The notes under the pieces: generated by a model | Databases searched by the model: none | Told to the model about the DNA's origin: nothing | The model's input: only the letters and a program-made list of their open reading frames with translations | Source: Marsupella aquatica | Lineage: Eukaryota; Marchantiophyta | Direction: 5' to 3' | Length of the DNA stretch: 64,000 nucleotides | NCBI GenBank assembly: GCA_973895155.1 | Contig: OZ316891.1 | Span: 6,448,001-6,512,000, forward strand | Made by a program: the position numbers and the translations under genes | Shown: positions 11,381 through 22,960 of the stretch, piece by piece | How the letters are laid out: every line of letters starts with the position of its first letter | Position numbering within the stretch: the stretch's first letter is position 1

Positions 11381-14300
11381 GAGTAATAAAAAAGATTAGG
11401 TGCATCTTCACCTTCAAGTAAAGGATGAAGCTTGGCCCACACATGATCTTGCTTCTTATGTGATCGAGCTACTTTCAAGCCCTCTGGTCCACATTCTAAT
11501 CCAGCAAGACGATTCAACCCAACAACACTATCTAACAAAGAGCCAAAGTCATAATTCCTCTCATGGCCACTCATTCCACCTACCTTGCTGAAAAAGATCT
11601 CACAACAATCAGAACCCAACTCATGAAATGGAATACACAAGTGAGAAAATTTATCACGAAATGCACATACAAGCAACACAATGAATTGGCAAGACATATT
11701 AACATCATGAAAAGCTTGGATTGAAATCATATTTTTCTTTGTATGTGAAGCAACATTTCCACCTACAGCATGATCACCATACCTTAACCACAACCTCCAC
11801 AATCGAAAGAACCAAGAAACTTTGCCTGCCAGTTTCACTCTAGTCCTCAGATCATGTCTCTGGGAGTAGAAAATGTCAATATAATCTGCACAGATCTGCA
11901 GATACAACTCTGTCCCCAAGCTTCGTTCATACAACATATCAGTTCTTGCATGTAGATCTGTTAAACATTCACGCACCTTGTCTGATGCTATCTTCTGAGG
12001 ACCAGCCCAATTCTGACGGTCAGATCTGTTTACATCATCCCAATTCAATCCATGTTGATGAATTGGGTAATGATTGTATACATTACAAACATGAAATAGA
12101 GAAGCATGTTGGTCTCCAAGTGCCATTATTGAGGACACTCGATCTAGTGGGTTAATCAATTTTTTCCCATTGTGAGGTTGGTCTTGATCACCAAAACCAT
12201 AGAGGTCCCCATTAGGCAATATGGCAACTGAGTAAGGCCATCCTTCCCACCCTAAAGAAAATCTAGGGTAAATGCCATTTGCTCCTCTGTAGTCTTCTAA
12301 CATCAATTTTTTGCGTCTTGCATCACCATCACTAGCATGCCCAAGCAAAGGACCTACAGAGTCTCTGCAATGCACATCCCAAGATTCCTTCAATTGCACC
12401 CAATGCTCTCGAACCCATTCTGCCTTGAATTTGTTACATGTTGAAATAGCATAGAGGGCCAACTTTGGCATTCCAACATGCAATGGATTCACAATGACAA
12501 CTCTAGCATACATGCCCTTGTTAAAATCCTCAAATGTATTTACAATCTTGTTATAACCATCCTCACCGTCACCTACAAGAATTTCTAATCCAAATTCACA
12601 GGTGTGCCCATCCTTATGGCCACAGAAACCAATCAGAGTGTCATATTTGGCCTCCCACCTGCACAGAGCCCAATGAGAACCAAGTCAGATTCAAAGAATT
12701 GGTTCAAAACTACATGCATCACAAATAGTCTTCACCTCCAATCACATCATTATGTGCTATTGCAATTGACGTACCGTGGGCTTTCCTTGATCCTGGTTTC
12801 ATCCTCCGCAAACATGACAGGCACATCCCCTACAATCCCCAACATCTCCTTTGTAGCAGACAAAATTCGAGCCACCTCCTTGAATGTTTCTGGCCTAATC
12901 CCAACACGAAATTGCACAAATTTTGCTCTGTCTCGTTTTAGTGTCTTCAGGCTTGGCCCAGATAAGTTTCTTGCAAAAACATGTGCCACCTGCCGGCCTC
13001 CATATTGAAACATAGCCTGAGCAATGGCTTTTGTTTTTTGACTGTAGCGAAACCCCCTTGCACTTCTCTCCAAATTTCTACCTACATCCTTCAAGAAATC
13101 CCAAACACCTTCTTTTCCACCAAATGCACCATTCCTATGACCATTGACAATACTCCTTAAAAAAAGTCTCAAATCTTTTCTGTCTGCAGCTACTCCTAAC
13201 AGTTCTTGCAATTTTCTCTTCCTAGTACTCAGGGCACACACTTTCTGAGTCTGTAGTGCCAACAACCATCTCTCCTTTCTTCTCTTGATATTCAGGCCAT
13301 GCATCTGTGTACTCAACTCTGGACGTGTCAAATAACGTGCATTCAAACCATCCTCTGTGCTTCTTTCCCCTCTCTTTGCTAAAGCCTCCGCTTCCCTGTG
13401 CACCCGTCCACGAAAGTCATCTTCTAGTGTTATAGCATGACACCTACTGCAAGTTAGGTTCAGAAAAACCCCCACCATACAAGGACAACCTACAACAATC
13501 TTTATGCCTAAATAATCCTTCTATATGTACAGTAGAATTTGTGTTAGGATTGTAGACATGAACAGAGATTGTAGCATCCATATTCCAGACATGTCCTCCC
13601 TGCTGATCATGCAAGATACCCTTCACAGCATACTTCACATTCTTCCACTCTACATATTCATCCCATATTCCCCAACAGAGCAAACTTAAGCCCACATCAA
13701 TGTCTCTAGACCCACCTGTGCCAGAGCTGCTGCTTGCATTGGAAGCATCCTCCTTGAAGAATTTTAAGATTGAATTCTGTGAAGGATGTTGATCCCTCTC
13801 ATCTGGCTTCCTTGGTCTTCCCCTCTTTCCAGATCTCAATGCAAGTTCAGCAGTATTCTCTCTGGCTTCAACTACATCCAGGTGACCTCGACTGACCAAG
13901 TGTGTCCTCAAGTTGTGATCCAAAGTCCCTTTCTTACAAACCAAATCCATGATTGCCCCACAGACTTTGCAACGAACCTTATAAAGGAACCACTTGTTTG
14001 CATTATTGGCTGGACCAGGCACAGGGGGCACATGAAATAACCATCATCACCTCCACATTCAACATTCAGATTCTGGACTATCTCTAGGCCAGTTGCTATG
14101 GCACCCTCATAGTCAAACTCAAGCTTCTGTGCAAGATCAGAGGGCTTCACCCCAGTCATAGCAATACCCCTTCTCCTACAGTAATTGTCTTTGTGTTTAG
14201 CAAAGGCAAGGTGCTTGGTCTTAAAATTGCTGAACAAATTAGCAATTGACTTCTTATCTTGGGAATTATCTGCCCTCCCATAGACCACTCTACACTCAAG

Positions 14301-15198
14301 ACACTCCAAATGGCCTCTCACATCCTGTCCTTCATCCCATGTTCGAACTCTCCAATTATGATTTTTATAGCCATTCTTCTGAATCCACTTCTCCAGTCTT
14401 GTAAATTCATCATTCCAGACTTTGACAGCCACCTTAGACATCAGAATAGACTCAAAAGAAGCTCTCACAGGGGGAGCTTCTTGAAGCTGTTCACCCTGGG
14501 AAGAGTCCACTGCAACCGATTGGGTGACAGCAGCGGAAACTGATGGGAACCCTGTCCTAGCAGAAGGTAGGGATCCAATTTGTTCAATGACAACAACTTT
14601 CCCATCCAATTCACACAACTCAGTCATTTTCTCACTGTTGACCTTCATGCGACCAGGAAGCCTATAATCCCAGAAATCAAAATCAAAATCAACCAATTCA
14701 GGAATTCGACTTCAAAAATCAGCTAAGGTTTGTCCTTCTTTGAAGGCCAACACAACTATAGGTTCTTCATCTTTCCCGTCAGTCACCCCATCCCTTTTTT
14801 TGTGCAATAGCTTCACAAACTGGGTAGCCATTTCAATCAACTGGTTCAAGTAAGTTAAAGCATCAAGGGTTCTAAATACAATCACAGACACATATTGAAC
14901 CTGCCATACATAATGAACCTGCCATCCAGCACAATAAACAACACAATATGAATCAAATTAGAGACTGCTCAAAAAACCTTTTCATAACCACATTTAAAGA
15001 CCAACACAAACAATTCTTGTTGGTTATTGTTCACATGTGATTAGCCCAGTGAAGAAGTTTGCTTTGTACTATCAATTTCACAAACTCTAAGACGTATGAG
15101 GCTGAACAGGGACCAAGTTGCCCTCAGATATTGCATGCCTATGACAGTAAATGAAACGCCACCCTTCCACATCCTAGTGGTCCCTGCCCTTCACACAC

Positions 15199-16360
15199 CT
15201 CCTGAGGTGTTTCACTCCCCCAGAGGTCTCATCATGACACCAACTTCGAGGGCACCTGCGACACTGTACAAAGTCCTTAATCCCATCCTTGTAGACTTTA
15301 TAGTACTCACAAAAATGCCTTGGGCATATTAGGGTTTTTGGATTGGTTGGATGAGACCTCTGAGGCAGTGCCCCAACCATAAGTAGCACCCTAAGGCAGC
15401 TAGGGTGATAATGAGAAAAGCAATTCGGGTGGGCACAATGGAGCACAAGAGATTCCTGTGCAGTGGGATGTTCGAATCTTCCAATGAGTCCACAAGCAAA
15501 GCATCTAGCTCTGCCGGCAGCACACAATTGACAAACCCAGGGTGCCCTCCAGTCATTGTTCTCAGGCAATGTGACAGGAGTGCAAATGGGCCCCTGCATA
15601 CCTTTTCCACCAACAAAGTGAAAATGTCTACTACAAGGCCCATCACAGAATACCACATCATCTGTCTCATCACAAAAGAAACAACAAGGGGGATCCATGC
15701 GGTGGTGCTCCTTATGGGAAAATATATCAATCCTTGGCACATCAGAAGCCATCTCGGCTTGCCAGATAGTGAGTTTACCTCTGCACAACAGATCATTCAC
15801 TTAGAATCCGTTTTCAGCCCCTCAACATTCAACAGTAACTTGGTAGTTATTGGTCAAACAACACATACTTAACATTTAAGCATACCTTTAATGCCTTATC
15901 AAGCAAGAGATGTAGCAAATGTTGTTTGAGGTCTGCTCCTTCCACAGTTTTTTGGATCTGAACTATGGTATATTGCTGAAGCTTCTGAGATGCCTTCACT
16001 ATGCCCTAAACCTATCAGGAAACCAACCCATCCTGCAAGAACAGTTGAGAGCATGTACTAATTTATCAAAAACCTGACTGATTTCAAAGAGATAACCTGC
16101 ATGCGGCCAAGTTCATTCTTGGTAGAAATTGAGTCCCTTGTAGAGCACAAACCTGCTTAGATAGGAGACTAAATAGAGAAGGAGGAAAGGCAATTGAACC
16201 CCTACCATGAAACATCCAATAAGACCAAAAACAAAAGAAGAATCTGAATGAAATTCAAGCTGAGCTCACTAGAATTTAGCATACCTTGGCAAATACTGGT
16301 TCGAGTTTATAGACTTTAGACAGCTCCTTGACAACCTGCCGTGTAATCTTCTTTGACAAA
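15199..16360 (-). CDS. EDM2-like PHD-finger protein carried by the transposon (partial model)
   Basis: Minus strand, at least three exons. 16360-16285 encodes LSKKITRQVVKELSKVYKLE. 16005-15886 encodes IVKASQKLQQYTIVQIQKTV and ends KAL before a GTATGC donor. The main exon is 15780 to about 15199. That exon has the zinc-ligand pattern of EDM2-type PHD clusters: CCFFCDETDDVVFCDGPCSR with FH, then WVCQLCAAG, CFACG, C...HYHPSCL, ICPRHFCEYY and CRRCPRSWC. Family knowledge: EDM2-like proteins are plant chromatin readers that bind methylated histone H3 and control silencing at transposons and at some NLR genes. The phase between the 15886 and 15780 exons does not join cleanly, so an exon may be missing. 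A possible terminal exon at about 15165-15113 ends in TAG. Cargo versus transposition function is unknown. Confidence 0.65.
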
Positions 16361-18686
16361 CTGCACAACACAATGGCAGATGAATGTCAATCAAAGCTTT
16401 CTTTTTTTTGACTGATTTTATCTTGAAACATACAAACACAATGTCAGAATCATAGGATCACAAAAGCAAATCAATTCACCATTCATAAAACAAACTAATA
16501 AGCAGAGCAATCATTACAAAGCTTCCAAGAGTACTCAGTATTCAACATTGTTCGAGACTTAGTAGACAGCCTCAAGTGACTTCGACAGCAGATTGAACTC
16601 CAGCAACAAGTTCTCCAGCCTCGAGTGAACTTCAGCTCAGATTGAACTCCATCCTCAAGTGACTTTGACAGCAGCAAGTTTCTAATCTGAGCGAGAATCT
16701 AAGACATCTGAGGCAGGATTTGAGGCTTAACCAATGTGCATATTTATAAGTTGAATTGACATAACTGATAATAATTTGATTGGGCCTGTCTACTGTAATT
16801 ATTTGGCATTATGTTGATACATTGGAGCTACTTGAAACTGAAGAGACAAAGCCAAGATGGGTGCATGCTGCCAACCGAGGATGCTTCTGCCAACTAAGGA
16901 CTTCTTTGGATGGAGCTAGTGAGCATCGAGAGGAAGCAATGAAGACAAACCTGGCTGCCCAACTGCTAGCTACACAGAAGCTGACTCTGAAGATTGAAGA
17001 CTACTGACTGAAGACAATTATAAAGAACTGAATCTTGATTTACTATAGTGATGCTACACTGGATCCTCGGTATCGTTCACTTAGTTACTACTACATTGAT
17101 AGACTCAAGGTGCTACGCCTACTCTATCGGGAGTAAGCTCAAGATCGATGAGCTTTCCTGTTGGACAGCTGCCACTTTAAACCTTTAAAGTGGGGCAAAA
17201 AGGCAGCAACTAAATTAAAGCTGAAAGATAGATCGACAGAAAACATATTTGATAGACCTTGACGAGTGCAAGTGGAGCTAGATAGCGAAGGAAAAAGTAA
17301 CAACACAGTTATCTCGCAACTCAAAAGCACCAAGATTGAGATAGAGAACTTCACCAAAAGTAGCTGTAGCAGATGAAGCACACCCAACCAAGCTTGATCA
17401 GCTCACAATGAGCACTCGCGCCCAACCTTGGTTCACCTTGAACTCTCTATTGCAGCCCACAATGCAGCTCGCAACTTAGCACACCCAATCACAATATGAC
17501 AATAGCAGCAATGGAGGCAGAACGCATGCAGCAATGCAGGCAGCAACGCCCGGTTTGAACTTGCCCAATCAATAGCCTCGCCAAATCATTGATAGCAACA
17601 ACTCCTTCCAAATTAACTCGCCCCCAATCACAACCTTCCCCAATCAGAGAAGCAATCTACGCCTCAATCAGAGCAGCAATATTAGCGCCTCAATCATAGC
17701 GCCTCAATCGTAGCAGCAATCGCAGTGCAGCACCTCAAGCCACAATCGCCATAGCAATCGTAGCGTAGCACCTCAAGCCTCAATCGCAACTAGCACCTCA
17801 ATCATAGCAGCGCAGCACCTCAAGCCTCAATCGATCAGCACCTCAATCACAGTAGCGCAGCACCTCAAGCCTCAATCGATCAGCACCTCAAGCCTCAATC
17901 GATCAACAGCGCCTCAATCGATCAGCATTGTAGCAGTGCAGTGCCTCAATCGATCAGCATTGCAGCAGCACAGCCCCTGCATCGCAGCCCCCGGCCCACT
18001 TCAAAGCTTTTTCTTTGTAAAAATGTCGATGCAACACCCAGCCCCCGATCCCCAAATTTTCCTTCACAAGCGCATTCGAATCATGTTCCCTAACCAGCCA
18101 TCGCAAACTACAACCGATGGATGGCCCAACAAATGGATGGATGGATGGCTGCCCAATTTTACCCTAAACTTGGTGTTGGACGGCTACGACAACTAGTAAC
18201 AAGAAACGGTCCCTTCCATGGACCCGAGCGACCAAATGTATGGCCCCATGATTTCACCCAAACGGCTCTAACTAGGATCGACGGACCTAAGTGACCCTTG
18301 AGTGGCTACCCTAACCCTTGCTCTCCCCCCCTCCCTGTCCACCTCCCGCTCACACAAACAATTTGAAATTTTCCCTCAAAACTCTATGAAACCCACATGT
18401 TGCCCCTAAACCATGTTTATGCAAGGGAGTGCCACGTGGACCAATTAAAGGTTGACGCGTATCACTAGTATATTTTCTTTCCCAAGATACCCTATCTTAA
18501 ACGTACAACTTATATTGAAGAATTGAGTTTTTACCCATCCCTACCAAACTTCTAAGTTGCACTATTTATTTTTATACCCCTAAAGTTCTTCAACAAAACT
18601 TCTTAAGTCTTCCGCGACATCGAATTAAAAAACCCTATACTTAGTCACGCGTGATGGGTCGGAAGGAAATAAGTGAGGACCCCGGG
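16361..18686. other. Upstream and right-end region of the 12.4-kb transposon
   Basis: No convincing gene. 16361-16700 may hold the promoter and 5' exons of the PHD gene. 17590-17960 is a low-complexity array of CCTCAATCGATCAGCA and CACCTCAAG words. The last ~200 bp (18480-18686; TTCTTAAGTCTTCC, CCCTATACTTAGTC and CACGCGTGAT blocks) align with the right end of the MITE at 53883-54179. Confidence 0.55.
17590..17960. repeat. Low-complexity CCTCAATCGATCAGCA-type repeat
   Basis: Short words CACCTCAAG, CCTCAATCG and ATCAGCA recur with irregular spacing of about 15-45 bp. The tract lies inside the transposon near its right end. It may be an internal expansion or a binding-site cluster; no coding function is seen. 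Confidence 0.7.
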
Positions 18687-18898
18687 GATGAAGATAAAAC
18701 ATTGCTTCTTCTCAACTCCTTATTCCCATTGTATCAGGGTTTGAAGCAAGTTCTCTTGTATAGAGACCTGAAAACTATTTCATATGATGAGGTGGTCAAC
18801 TCTTTGCTGTCAGATGATGCACAAAAGAAATTGGGTCATGCCCAGACACCATCTTCATCTGGGACTACGTTGAATGTGAACCATGGGAGGACTCAATA
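18687..18898 (+). pseudogene. Copia-1 gag, second part
   Basis: Resumes directly after the DNA transposon with DEDKTLLLLNSL, YQGLKQVLLYRDLKTISYDE and LLSDDAQKKLGH, matching Copia-2 gag residues at 46700-46870 almost word for word. The frame ends at a TAG at 18896-18898, before any zinc knuckle. Confidence 0.9.
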
Positions 18899-18958
18899 GC
18901 GGATGACTGAGAAAACATGTATTTTTCACAATCATACCCTTCACAAAATAGAGGCAAG

Positions 18959-19218
18959 TTGAGGTTAGGTTAGTTGTGTGTGACCTTGCATATACAAGGG
19001 CTAGTATAAGCGGCTGGTATGTGGTGCTTGCTCATTGGAACGGAAAAACTTGAGGAAGAGAGAGAGCTTGCGTGTTCTACTACTCTGAAGTAAAGTTGAC
19101 ATGTTCGAGTGGACATAGCCTTTCAGAAGAGGTAAACCACGTATGGATTGTGTCGACTACGTGAGCATGGTATGAGTCATGATCATATCGTCATGAAGGA
19201 AGACGTCATAGTTCAACA
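18959..19218 (+). repeat. Truncated 3' LTR of Copia-1
   Basis: Starts at TTGAGGTTAGG, equivalent to about position 3701 of the 5' LTR, and runs to the CA end at 19218. The missing first ~70 bp and the whole pol region were lost in one deletion between 18898 and 18959. Confidence 0.88.
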
Positions 19219-20352
19219 ATTACACCCAATCAATAATGTGCACCTGAAATGTTGGATATTATAAATAACATTGACATTAAAGATATATACATCTTAATGC
19301 AAATTGAAGGACAACATCCAAAAAGCTTGTCAATTTGATATGCATTTCTTACACTTAGGGTTCACTGATGTACATCAATCCTCCGACTTCCATGGAAAGA
19401 GAAAATCTCCTTCCTTTCAACTATGAATTCATTATGAGAATCAATTCATTACCATGTACGTTTGACAATTCATGTCTTTCTCACAGTCAAAAGTCTCACA
19501 GCCAAAATAGGCTGAAAATCCTAATAATACAAATGATGCACCTTAATTAGGCACATTGAAAATAAGAATACACAAAAAAAGTTTGAGTAAGATAAAATAT
19601 TGATGAAAGGTGAATGGGGTATTTACAAACGACATAAAACAGTAACTAGTAACAGGAAAGTGGGTGATAATTTGTAACTTGGATTTTTTTTGGATTTTTT
19701 TTTGGTGAACAAAGTTTTTTTTGTTGGGTTAATTATCATCATATTGTTAGCGCCTGGAGCTAACAATAGCAGCGCCTGGAGCTAACAATAGCAGCGCTTG
19801 GCGCTCGCAAAAAAAGTCATAAGTTTAATTATTTTGATAAATAAGACTTTAAATAGTATATTTTTAGATCATCTTTTTTACTGGTGATAGTAAAATTTTC
19901 CTAGTAATAGAAAACTTTTTGCTGGTACCAGCAAACCTGTTTGCTATGGTGATGCCTAGGTGAATTAGCCATTATAGTAGTATCAAAACCAAAATAAACT
20001 ATATACAATGTTCCCATTGAGACTCTCACTTGGAACATTCACTTGAGACAAGATGACATTTCACTGAGTGTCATAAAATCATGTTCATACCTTACTGGTG
20101 TTGTTGCTGTTCTCCGTCACTCTTGTTTCCCACCGGTACCCTGAATTGGGAAAGTTAGGTAGGCTGACCACCCAATGTAGAGGCTGCCAAATTTTCTAAG
20201 AGTGGTGGTCACCTGTACTATTTAGGCTGTCAAAGACTCCCCTCAAAGATATTGAGGGTGCAAACATGGCCCACAAGCCATTCCTAGTTCTGCTAGATCA
20301 TAAACTAAGGACAGCAGTAGCGTCAACCATGCTAATGTGACTGGACATAAAT
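19219..20352. repeat. AT-rich spacer with two dispersed repeats
   Basis: 19219-19500 shows nothing recognisable. 19505-19640 is repeated in the same orientation at 40075-40212 (AGGCTGAAAATCC, ATGATGCACCTT, AAGTTTGAGTAAG). 19640-20113 is repeated in the same orientation at 57316-57747 and includes a small duplication of AGCGCCTGGAGCTAACAATA at 19750-19795. After 20113 the sequence is the 3' flank of the truncated NB-ARC copy, also found next to the other two copies. Confidence 0.7.
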
Positions 20353-22464
20353 CTAAAAGAGACTTGACTTAGAGGAGGAAAAGTAACCCAAATAGTTTAA
20401 GGGTAGATGCCATGGCCCCCCCAAAAATATTTCATCTGCAATACTTTCAATACCAATAACACAACGAGTAGTTTTACGTTGTAGCTGTTGGGCAGCTTCT
20501 ACATCCGCCCTAGCTCCAACTTCATCCTTCATTAAATATTTGATGTAGCCTCTATGCTGGAGGATAGTAAAATCAAGTTTGTTTTCTTGCCCGAGGTCTT
20601 GCCTCAGTTGATAAGCTGCATCCAAGTCATCAAGCGCCCCTGATAAATCTCTGCATAGCCTCCGTACAATTCCTCTCCATGTCAAGTATAGACAGAGGTT
20701 AGACTGCTGCCCGCACATCTCAGCTCTCCGTCTTAAGTATATTGGGAGGTTAGATTGCTGGGTCCTCGTGATCTCAACTTCCCCATCTGCACCCAATAAG
20801 GCGTTTGTGTAATCCCCCAACATAGCTTCAAGAAATATCCATGCCCACCTGCCGACACAGGTCGATGTGTCAATTGACCTGTGGAACTGCATAAGACATC
20901 TTAATATGGAAGCGGAGGGGACATAGACCTCCAAATAACTTGAGTTCCTTCTCACACACCACTTTGACAAGCTTGTGTATAGTGAAGCCCTCTCACAAGG
21001 GCATTTTTGTGGATAATGCCTGTCTTACGTTGATTCTAAAGGACAGGACCTCAGGGCAGGACCTCAAGGCTGCAAAGTTTGCAGCCCTTGCCCCTGGTTC
21101 TCCACCTTTGCATGCCATAAGACCTGCCTGAATAGCAGGTTCTTCCACAAAATTCTCAGTTAGTATGTTATTGCCATCTTTGGAGTGGAGGGCAGGAAAA
21201 CTAAGGGCCTCACACATACAAGAGAGCCCTAAGGGCCGTCTTGCATGTAGACGGTCCTAAAAACTCTGCCCTTTACTTAATGTCTCTCGGGCTATGAGTG
21301 AGCCAAGCTTCCCCCCTCACCATGCAGTCCTCACGGGTTTAGGGTGCAAGGAGTTTGAAGGGCAAGGGCCAGAAAGTTTCCTGCCCTTCAGAGTCCCAAC
21401 TTTTGATATATGAATAAGACAATATATTGCCCTAGAAAGAAGGAAAGAAAGGGACAAAGAAGGACAGGCGGGTGAGTGGGAAGGGCACACATCTTGAAGT
21501 AGCAGATTATGTGAGGATTTGAGATGACCTTTTGGATTATGTGAGGATTTGAGATGACCTTTTTGGCCGACAATTTAGGAGTCATAAGGGCCCCATTTTT
21601 TTTAAGACGATGGCACTTGCAGGACAGCCTTAAGGACCTCACACATAAATCTAAATAGAAGATTACACTTTGGGAACACAAGCCATTTCTCTTTGCACAC
21701 AAGGCAAGCTCAAAGGTACACAATCCAAGCAGTTTCGTACCTCAACATTTCTGCAGCATAATCGGCGTACAACGAATAATAACTGAACGTCATCACCACT
21801 AAGTTCATTCCCACTAAAACGACCCTATCCGGAGTCGGGATCTGGTCAAAATGCAGTAGAGCGAGTTCCAAGTTTTCAAGAGCCTCCTCGTACGCTCCCA
21901 TATGAAAATGAACTTCAAATCGAGTCCAATATATTCCGAAGCATTCGCACGCTCCCATCGCTGGAGAAGAAGATACTGCTTGTAGTTGTTTCAGAGTTGG
22001 TACGTCTCTCAATCTTGGGTTTGTTGAAGCGTAGCAGAGCCTTGTAAGCGCCATAGTAGAATTAAAGGGCCACACCCAAGGGTAATCATTGCTTGTATTA
22101 ATCTCGATAAGTTGCAAGAATAGCAAACCTTCCTCAAGCCCAGGCAATGAAGCAATGGAATGTCTCAGCTCCTTGTCCCGTGCTAGCTGATCCAGTATTC
22201 CGGCAGCTCTAGAAGCTCGATCCGTCAATTCTGTCCGATGCTTCTCGCTTTGAGTGCCCTGCCATGTTTCCTTGAGTCGAGCCAGGATATTTCCAAGGCC
22301 ACGTAATGAACCGCTCTGGATGGTACGAAATTTGATCCTGTTCTCTTCCACGGATGCCAGATCACGCAATATGTATCCTGCCAATTTGCGGAGTAATAGA
22401 CGTTCCAGCTCAGTGGATGCAACCTGTGAGGGTGTCACTGTTGTGAGGAACAAATTGAAGAGCT
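20353..22464 (-). pseudogene. Truncated tandem copy of the NB-ARC gene (C-terminal half only)
   Basis: Two minus-strand segments match the C-terminal part of the intact gene at 25362-31476. 22464-21720 carries the second half of exon 3 (LFLTTVTPSQVASTELERLL through AEMLRYETAWI). 20971-20353 carries exon 4 with the TPR-like RGIVRRLCRDLSGALDDLDA and RGYIKYLMKDEVGARADVEA. Exons 1, 2 and the first half of exon 3 are gone, so there is no NB-ARC domain. At 22464 homology stops abruptly and filler sequence begins. Both frames are otherwise open, which points to a recent loss. The intron between them lacks the ~0.94-kb insert present in the other two copies. Confidence 0.85.
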
Positions 22465-22960
22465 CATTTGTGACTCAAATTCATCTTTTGTGAGCTCATT
22501 TGTGACTCAAATTCATCATTTGTGACTCAAATGATTTGTGACTCAAATTGTGACTCAAATTCATCTGTGATAAGAGTTCCGGCCATGCGAAGCTATTATG
22601 GAATAATGGACTTCGACCAGAGCCCAACTATGAAGTGAGATTGTGACTCAAATGATGTGCGTCTCTGCGGCAGACGAGAGGATACCACACTATCTATACA
22701 TGCAAACTAGTTAATCAACCATGGGTTCCTATGCGACGAGCAATAGTTTGCTAAATTATGGTCATACATGCTCTCCTGTGCGAATGCGAGGAATTAGAGA
22801 GTGTGGTGTCGATCTTAGAGGCTCGATCTGGGCATGTGGCCGTTGCACAAAGTCGCTTGCCCGCGTTGGGGGAGACTCCAACGCGCTAAGTGGGGTACCA
22901 TAGCCGTGTTTGCCGCGACACTTTGACTACTGGAGCCACGCGGAACATTCGGTCCATGAG
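22465..22960. repeat. Deletion junction with filler repeats, then NB-ARC 5' flank copy
   Basis: 22465-22558 consists of about six near-repeats of TTGTGACTCAAAT, a word that occurs once in the normal flank near 31857. From about 22559 to 22960 the sequence matches the 5' flank of the intact gene (31766-32180) in the same orientation, and the mirror flank at 33480-33860. The 5' flank is therefore fused to the middle of exon 3. Confidence 0.8.

Larger units (their letters stand above)
7121..14831 (-). pseudogene. DDE-type transposase with zinc-finger-like domains, interrupted by a LINE
   Basis: Read on the minus strand. N-terminal frame 14831-14030 starts MATQFVKLLHKK, has an in-frame TGA at 14712-14714, and contains a C-x2-C...H zinc-finger-like segment. 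A second frame (14031-13470) has a BED-like CKVCG...H-x4-H segment, then GRPRK. A third frame (13478-12775) has RYSQKTKAIAQAMFQYGGR and VPVMFAEDETRI. A clean GT-AG intron lies at 12659-12774 (phase 2), followed by WEAKYDTLIGFCGHKDG. Candidate catalytic acids are D at 12801-12803, the SDGD motif at 12322-12333 and E at 11599-11601 (CCEIFFSKVGG). The frame enters the LINE at 11397 and continues beyond it from 8053 to 7121, with a basic KGKGKGRGKA tail. The joins near 14030 and 13470 need a frameshift or an unusually short (41-43 nt) intron. Family inferred; this copy is probably inactive. Confidence 0.72.
6303..18686 (-). mobile_element. 12.4-kb TIR transposon with 8-bp target duplication
   Basis: Inserted in Copia-1 gag. 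The 8-bp target GATGAAGA is perfectly duplicated at 6295-6302 and 18687-18694. The ends are imperfect inverted repeats: left CTCGGGGCCTCAGTA; right, read inward, CCCGGGGTCCTCACTT. Without the LINE and its target copy it is about 9.0 kb. Its genes read on the minus strand: an EDM2-like PHD gene (15199-16360) and a DDE-type transposase (14831-7121). The ends match two ~290-bp MITEs at 35126-35413 and 53883-54179. An 8-bp duplication is typical of the hAT, P and KDZ superfamilies. The transposase domain order (zinc fingers, D, SDGD, late E before a G-rich motif) reminds me most of the P/THAP9 or KDZ groups, but I cannot place it. Confidence 0.88.
3630..19218 (+). mobile_element. Copia-1, decayed Ty1/copia element split by a DNA transposon
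   Basis: The 5' LTR begins TGTTAAGGATTG at 3630 and the 3' LTR remnant ends TTCAACA at 19218. The flanks are ATTAT (3625-3629) and ATTAC (19219-19223), a 5-bp target duplication with one mismatch. The internal region keeps a primer binding site, a leader and pieces of gag. Gag is cut at 6302 and resumes at 18687 after a 12.4-kb DNA transposon. After gag codon ~18898 everything up to the 3' LTR has been deleted, so there is no pol and the 3' LTR lacks about its first 70 bp. LTR, leader and gag resemble Copia-2 at 44309-50919, so the two are relatives of one lineage. Confidence 0.9.

Noticed and set aside
11356-11397. Phenylalanine-rich end of the minus-strand ORF at 11356-12513
   Set aside because: It is the LINE poly(A) tail read backwards, not a real C-terminus.
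13440-14040. Two possible micro-introns (41 and 43 nt) joining the transposase frames
   Set aside because: GT-AG borders exist (around 14050-14010 and 13490-13445) and phases would fit, but such lengths are below usual plant intron minima. Frameshifts are equally likely, so I did not model them as introns.
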